Shown here piece after piece: positions 60,061 to 64,000 of a stretch of 64,000 bases of DNA (position 1 is the first letter of the stretch; every line of letters starts with the position of its first letter). The stretch spans positions 62,001 to 126,000 of the forward strand of contig NZ_FONX01000010.1 in the NCBI RefSeq assembly GCF_900113035.1, written 5' to 3'. The position numbers and the translations under genes were made by a program. The DNA is from Paracidovorax wautersii. GTDB taxonomy: Bacteria > Pseudomonadota > Gammaproteobacteria > Burkholderiales > Burkholderiaceae_C. The notes beneath the pieces were generated by a model. It was not told the DNA's origin and searched no databases. It saw nothing but the letters and a program-made list of their open reading frames with translations.

Positions 60061-60141
60061 CGAGCCGGGCAGGGCCGCTGCAGCGGCAGGAGGGTGGCTG
60101 GGCGGGGGCGACGGTATGATCGGCCCCCCTTCTGCGTGCCC

Positions 60142-60600
60142 ATGGTTCCGTTCTCCTTGTCTTCCAGCCCTCCGCCCTCCGCCGCTGCCCGCATCCACAT
60201 CACCGACGTGGAGGCGGCCATCAACCATTGGCGCGGCCTGCGTCCGCCGGCCCATGCCGAGGGCGCGGCGCTGTGCCCCGAGCTGCTGGCCCTGGCCGAG
60301 GTCTATGCGCTGATGGTCTATCGCCACGAGGAAGAGATCGCCGAGGCCGCAATGCCCCCCGCCGCGCTGCAGGCCTGGCTGCACTGGTACGACACCACGC
60401 CCGACACGCCCTGCATCGCCATCTGCTCCACCAGCCAGGGCGACGAGCAGTGCAAGGGCTGCGGGCGCAGCTTCGCCGAGGTGCAACACTGGCTGGCGAT
60501 GGGCCCGGTCGAAAAGCGCATGGTGTGGCGGCGCATCACGCAGGAAGGCACGGCCTGGCGCTTCACCCGCTATGCCGAGCGGGCCGCCGAGCGGCGCTGA
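60142..60600 (+). CDS. DUF3717-DUF1289 fusion protein
   Basis: A 152-residue protein. The N-terminal part (IHITDVEAAINHWRGLRPP, followed by LALAEVYALMVY) matches the betaproteobacterial DUF3717. The C-terminal part (DTPCIAICSTSQGDEQCKGC, then GRSFAEVQHW) matches DUF1289, a small cysteine motif protein with four conserved cysteines. Both functions are unknown. The ATG at 60142 is used; a GTG six bases upstream is possible. The domain calls are recalled from motifs. Confidence 0.75.
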   Translation: MVPFSLSSSPPPSAAARIHITDVEAAINHWRGLRPPAHAEGAALCPELLALAEVYALMVYRHEEEIAEAAMPPAALQAWLHWYDTTPDTPCIAICSTSQGDEQCKGCGRSFAEVQHWLAMGPVEKRMVWRRITQEGTAWRFTRYAERAAERR

Positions 60601-60644
60601 CGCCCGCTTCACCAGCGCACGCAACGACGACGACGACGACGGCC

Positions 60645-60950
60645 ATGCTGCGGCTCACCCAGGCCCCGAATGCCGCCATCGCCATGCTGTGGAGCGATCT
60701 GCTGTGCGAGGCCGGCATGCCCGCTTCGGTGCAGCGCCTCTACCTGAACGCGGCGGCCGGCCACCTGCCGCCCAGCGAATGCCTGCCCGAGATCTGGCTG
60801 GAGCACGAGGAGCATGCCGAGCGCGCCCGCCTGCTGCTGGCCGAGCTGCAGAACCTGCCGCAGCGGCGCTGGCGCTGCCCGGCCTGCGGCGAAGAGGTGG
60901 AAGGCGGCTTCGAGCAGTGCTGGCAGTGCGGGGCGCTGATGCCTGTGTAG
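60645..60950 (+). CDS. DUF2007-like small protein with C-terminal zinc ribbon
   Basis: A 101-residue protein. The N-terminus (LRLTQAPNAAIAMLWSDLLC) resembles the DUF2007 putative signal-transducing domain. The C-terminus has CPACGEEVEGGFEQCWQCG, a four-cysteine zinc ribbon. It is 44 bases after the DUF3717 gene on the same strand. No strong ribosome binding site is visible. The function is unknown. Confidence 0.75.
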   Translation: MLRLTQAPNAAIAMLWSDLLCEAGMPASVQRLYLNAAAGHLPPSECLPEIWLEHEEHAERARLLLAELQNLPQRRWRCPACGEEVEGGFEQCWQCGALMPV

Positions 60951-60975
60951 CGGGCAGCTCTCGCTTCCGCTTGTG

Positions 60976-61037
60976 CTTTTGCTTCTATTCCGATAGCGAT
61001 CTGCGCAGATGCTGCGCGGGCTGACGGCCAGTTTGAC
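60976..61037. repeat. Dispersed Comamonadaceae intergenic repeat, copy 6
   Basis: CTTTTGCTTCTATTCCGATA followed by the 12-bp palindrome ATCTGCGCAGAT (60999-61010), GCTGCGCGGGCTGACGGCC and AGTTTGAC. It lies between convergent genes. Confidence 0.65.
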
Positions 61038-61061
61038 TCGTGGCCGCCGGCCCGGGCCGGA

Positions 61062-61622
61062 TCACTTCCAGCGTACCGGCTCCACCTGCACGCTGCCCAG
61101 GTTGCTGCTGAGCGTGAGGCCGTTTTCCTGCACCGTCGCCTGCAGCTGCATGCTGCGCTCGGCCAGGCTGGCCAGCTGCTGCGATGCCTCGGTCGGAATG
61201 CGCCAGACCTGCAGCTTGTCCTGCCGCGTGAGCTTGGTCTGGATGCCCTTCCACCAGATCTCGGCGGCGTGGTTGAAGCAATAGACCAGCACCGCGTCGG
61301 CCTTGGATGAGGCCTTGGCCAGCGGCTTGTCTTCCGGCTGGCCGACCTCGATCCACAGGCGCTTGCGGCCGGTGAAGTCGGTGATGGAGACGTCCGGATC
61401 GTCCGGGTCCGACAGGCCCGCGCCGAAGGCCAGCGTGCCGTCGCCCTGGCACACGGCCTGCAGCTGCCAGGCGTTGAGCGCCAGCGCGGCCAGCCGCACC
61501 ATCATGCGTTCGTCGGTCTCGCTGGGGTGGCGCGCCAGGGTCAGGGCGTGGTCGGCGTAGTAGCCGTGGTCGATGTCGGCGATGGCGAGGTTCGCCTTGA
61601 AGATGGTGGACTTGATGGCCAT
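61062..61622 (-). CDS. yaeQ: YaeQ family protein
   Basis: A 186-residue protein starting MAIKSTIFKANLAIADIDHG, the YaeQ hallmark, with RKRLWIEVGQPEDKPLAKAS and VQVEPVRWK at the end. YaeQ has a restriction-endonuclease-like fold (PD-(D/E)xK) but no demonstrated nuclease activity; its role has been linked to transcription elongation in older work. It lies 83 bases after purB on the same strand, behind a perfect palindromic repeat. Confidence 0.92.
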   Translation of the reverse strand: MAIKSTIFKANLAIADIDHGYYADHALTLARHPSETDERMMVRLAALALNAWQLQAVCQGDGTLAFGAGLSDPDDPDVSITDFTGRKRLWIEVGQPEDKPLAKASSKADAVLVYCFNHAAEIWWKGIQTKLTRQDKLQVWRIPTEASQQLASLAERSMQLQATVQENGLTLSSNLGSVQVEPVRWK

Positions 61623-61645
61623 GCGGCGCTCACTTGCTCATAAAA

Positions 61646-61688
61646 CAATAGCTGCCAGCGCTTGATTCACAAGCGCTGGCAGCTATTG
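61646..61688. repeat. Perfect 19-bp palindromic repeat, copy 5
   Basis: CAATAGCTGCCAGCGCTTG (61646-61664), loop ATTCA, CAAGCGCTGGCAGCTATTG (61670-61688). It lies between purB and yaeQ, which are on the same strand, so it may also form a stable hairpin in their transcript. Confidence 0.95.
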
Positions 61689-61705
61689 GGGGTGAAAAAT
61701 GCTGG

Positions 61706-63826
<2,121 letters not shown>

Positions 63827-63852
63827 CTACCCGCCCGGCGGACCCCACAAAG

Positions 63853-63889
63853 CACAACGCGCCACCTGCGAGGCAGGCGGCGCGTTGTG
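63853..63889 (+). terminator. Terminator downstream of the GST gene
   Basis: CACAACGCGCC (63853-63863) and GGCGCGTTGTG (63879-63889) form an 11-bp stem, extended inside by CCTGC/GCAGG, giving about 16 pairs. There is no immediate T-tract on the plus strand. Confidence 0.6.
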
Positions 63890-64000
63890 GCGCGGCATAA
63901 AAAAGTTGCGAAGCGTCCCGAAGCGAATGAAGAGAGGGAGGGAGGAGAAGCGCTAGGGGATTTCAGTCAGAGGCGCCAGGGCATGAAAGGCTTCGCAACA

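Larger units (their letters stand above)
59577..60141. other. Long leader of terC copy 2 and divergent promoter region
   Basis: No protein gene is supported in these 565 bases. The left part is the terC leader with the riboswitch (59781-59932), the hairpin at 59753-59786 that overlaps its 3' end, and a second hairpin, GAGCGCC-TTGC-GGCGTTC, near 59667-59686. The right part holds repeat copy 7 and the region before the DUF3717 gene. Confidence 0.7.

Overview
The window is GC-rich, densely coded DNA from a betaproteobacterium, most likely a member of the Comamonadaceae close to Acidovorax/Paracidovorax. This rests on gene content and order: ssb next to uvrA, def/fmt opposite a LysM gene and dprA, many Bug-type (TctC) and TRAP solute receptors, a DUF3717 protein, and dispersed copies of the palindromic ATAGCTGCCAGCGCTTG-type repeat that I know from this family. 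Genus is an inference. I see no tRNA, rRNA, insertion sequence, prophage or CRISPR array.

Layout. 1-5,522 (+): the 3' end of a type I restriction operon: the tail of a DUF4268 protein, an AlbA/Schlafen-like putative ATPase and hsdR, all overlapping. 5,694-13,704: ssb, a ClC chloride channel, an MFS transporter, uvrA and an esterase lipoprotein. 14,004-27,772 (-): a 13-gene catabolic cluster with a divergent LysR regulator at 27,906. It holds three TRAP receptors, one DctQ/DctM membrane pair, two lactonase-type amidohydrolases, an enolase-superfamily sugar-acid dehydratase, a 2-keto-3-deoxypentonate dehydratase, a 2-oxoglutarate semialdehyde dehydrogenase, a PdxA homologue, a beta-propeller protein and a Bug receptor. 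Together these suggest uptake of a pentonate or its lactone and non-phosphorylative conversion to 2-oxoglutarate. 28,870-34,391: a DUF1501/DUF1800 secreted pair and a NIT-domain chemoreceptor. 34,788-49,142: an EamA transporter, an aspartoacylase-like/Bug/LysR set joined to pyrF, a YbhB protein, pgk, azlDC-fmt, def, a LysM protein, dprA and argC. 49,323-57,999: sucCD, a TerC protein, a PP2C phosphatase and FHA protein, the type IV pilin gene pilA, moaC and a BepA-like M48 protease. 58,191-63,811: a UspA-like membrane protein, a second TerC gene behind a yybP-ykoY manganese riboswitch, small DUF genes, yaeQ, purB and a glutathione transferase.

Points that stand out: the riboswitch in front of the second terC; a repeat-derived in-frame insertion of about 28 residues in fmt; a sigma-54 promoter with TGACA/TGTCA sites before pilA; the complete pentonate cluster with redundant receptors; and the restriction operon with two accessory genes. 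Several repeat copies overlap gene ends, including the signal-peptide region of the M48 protease.
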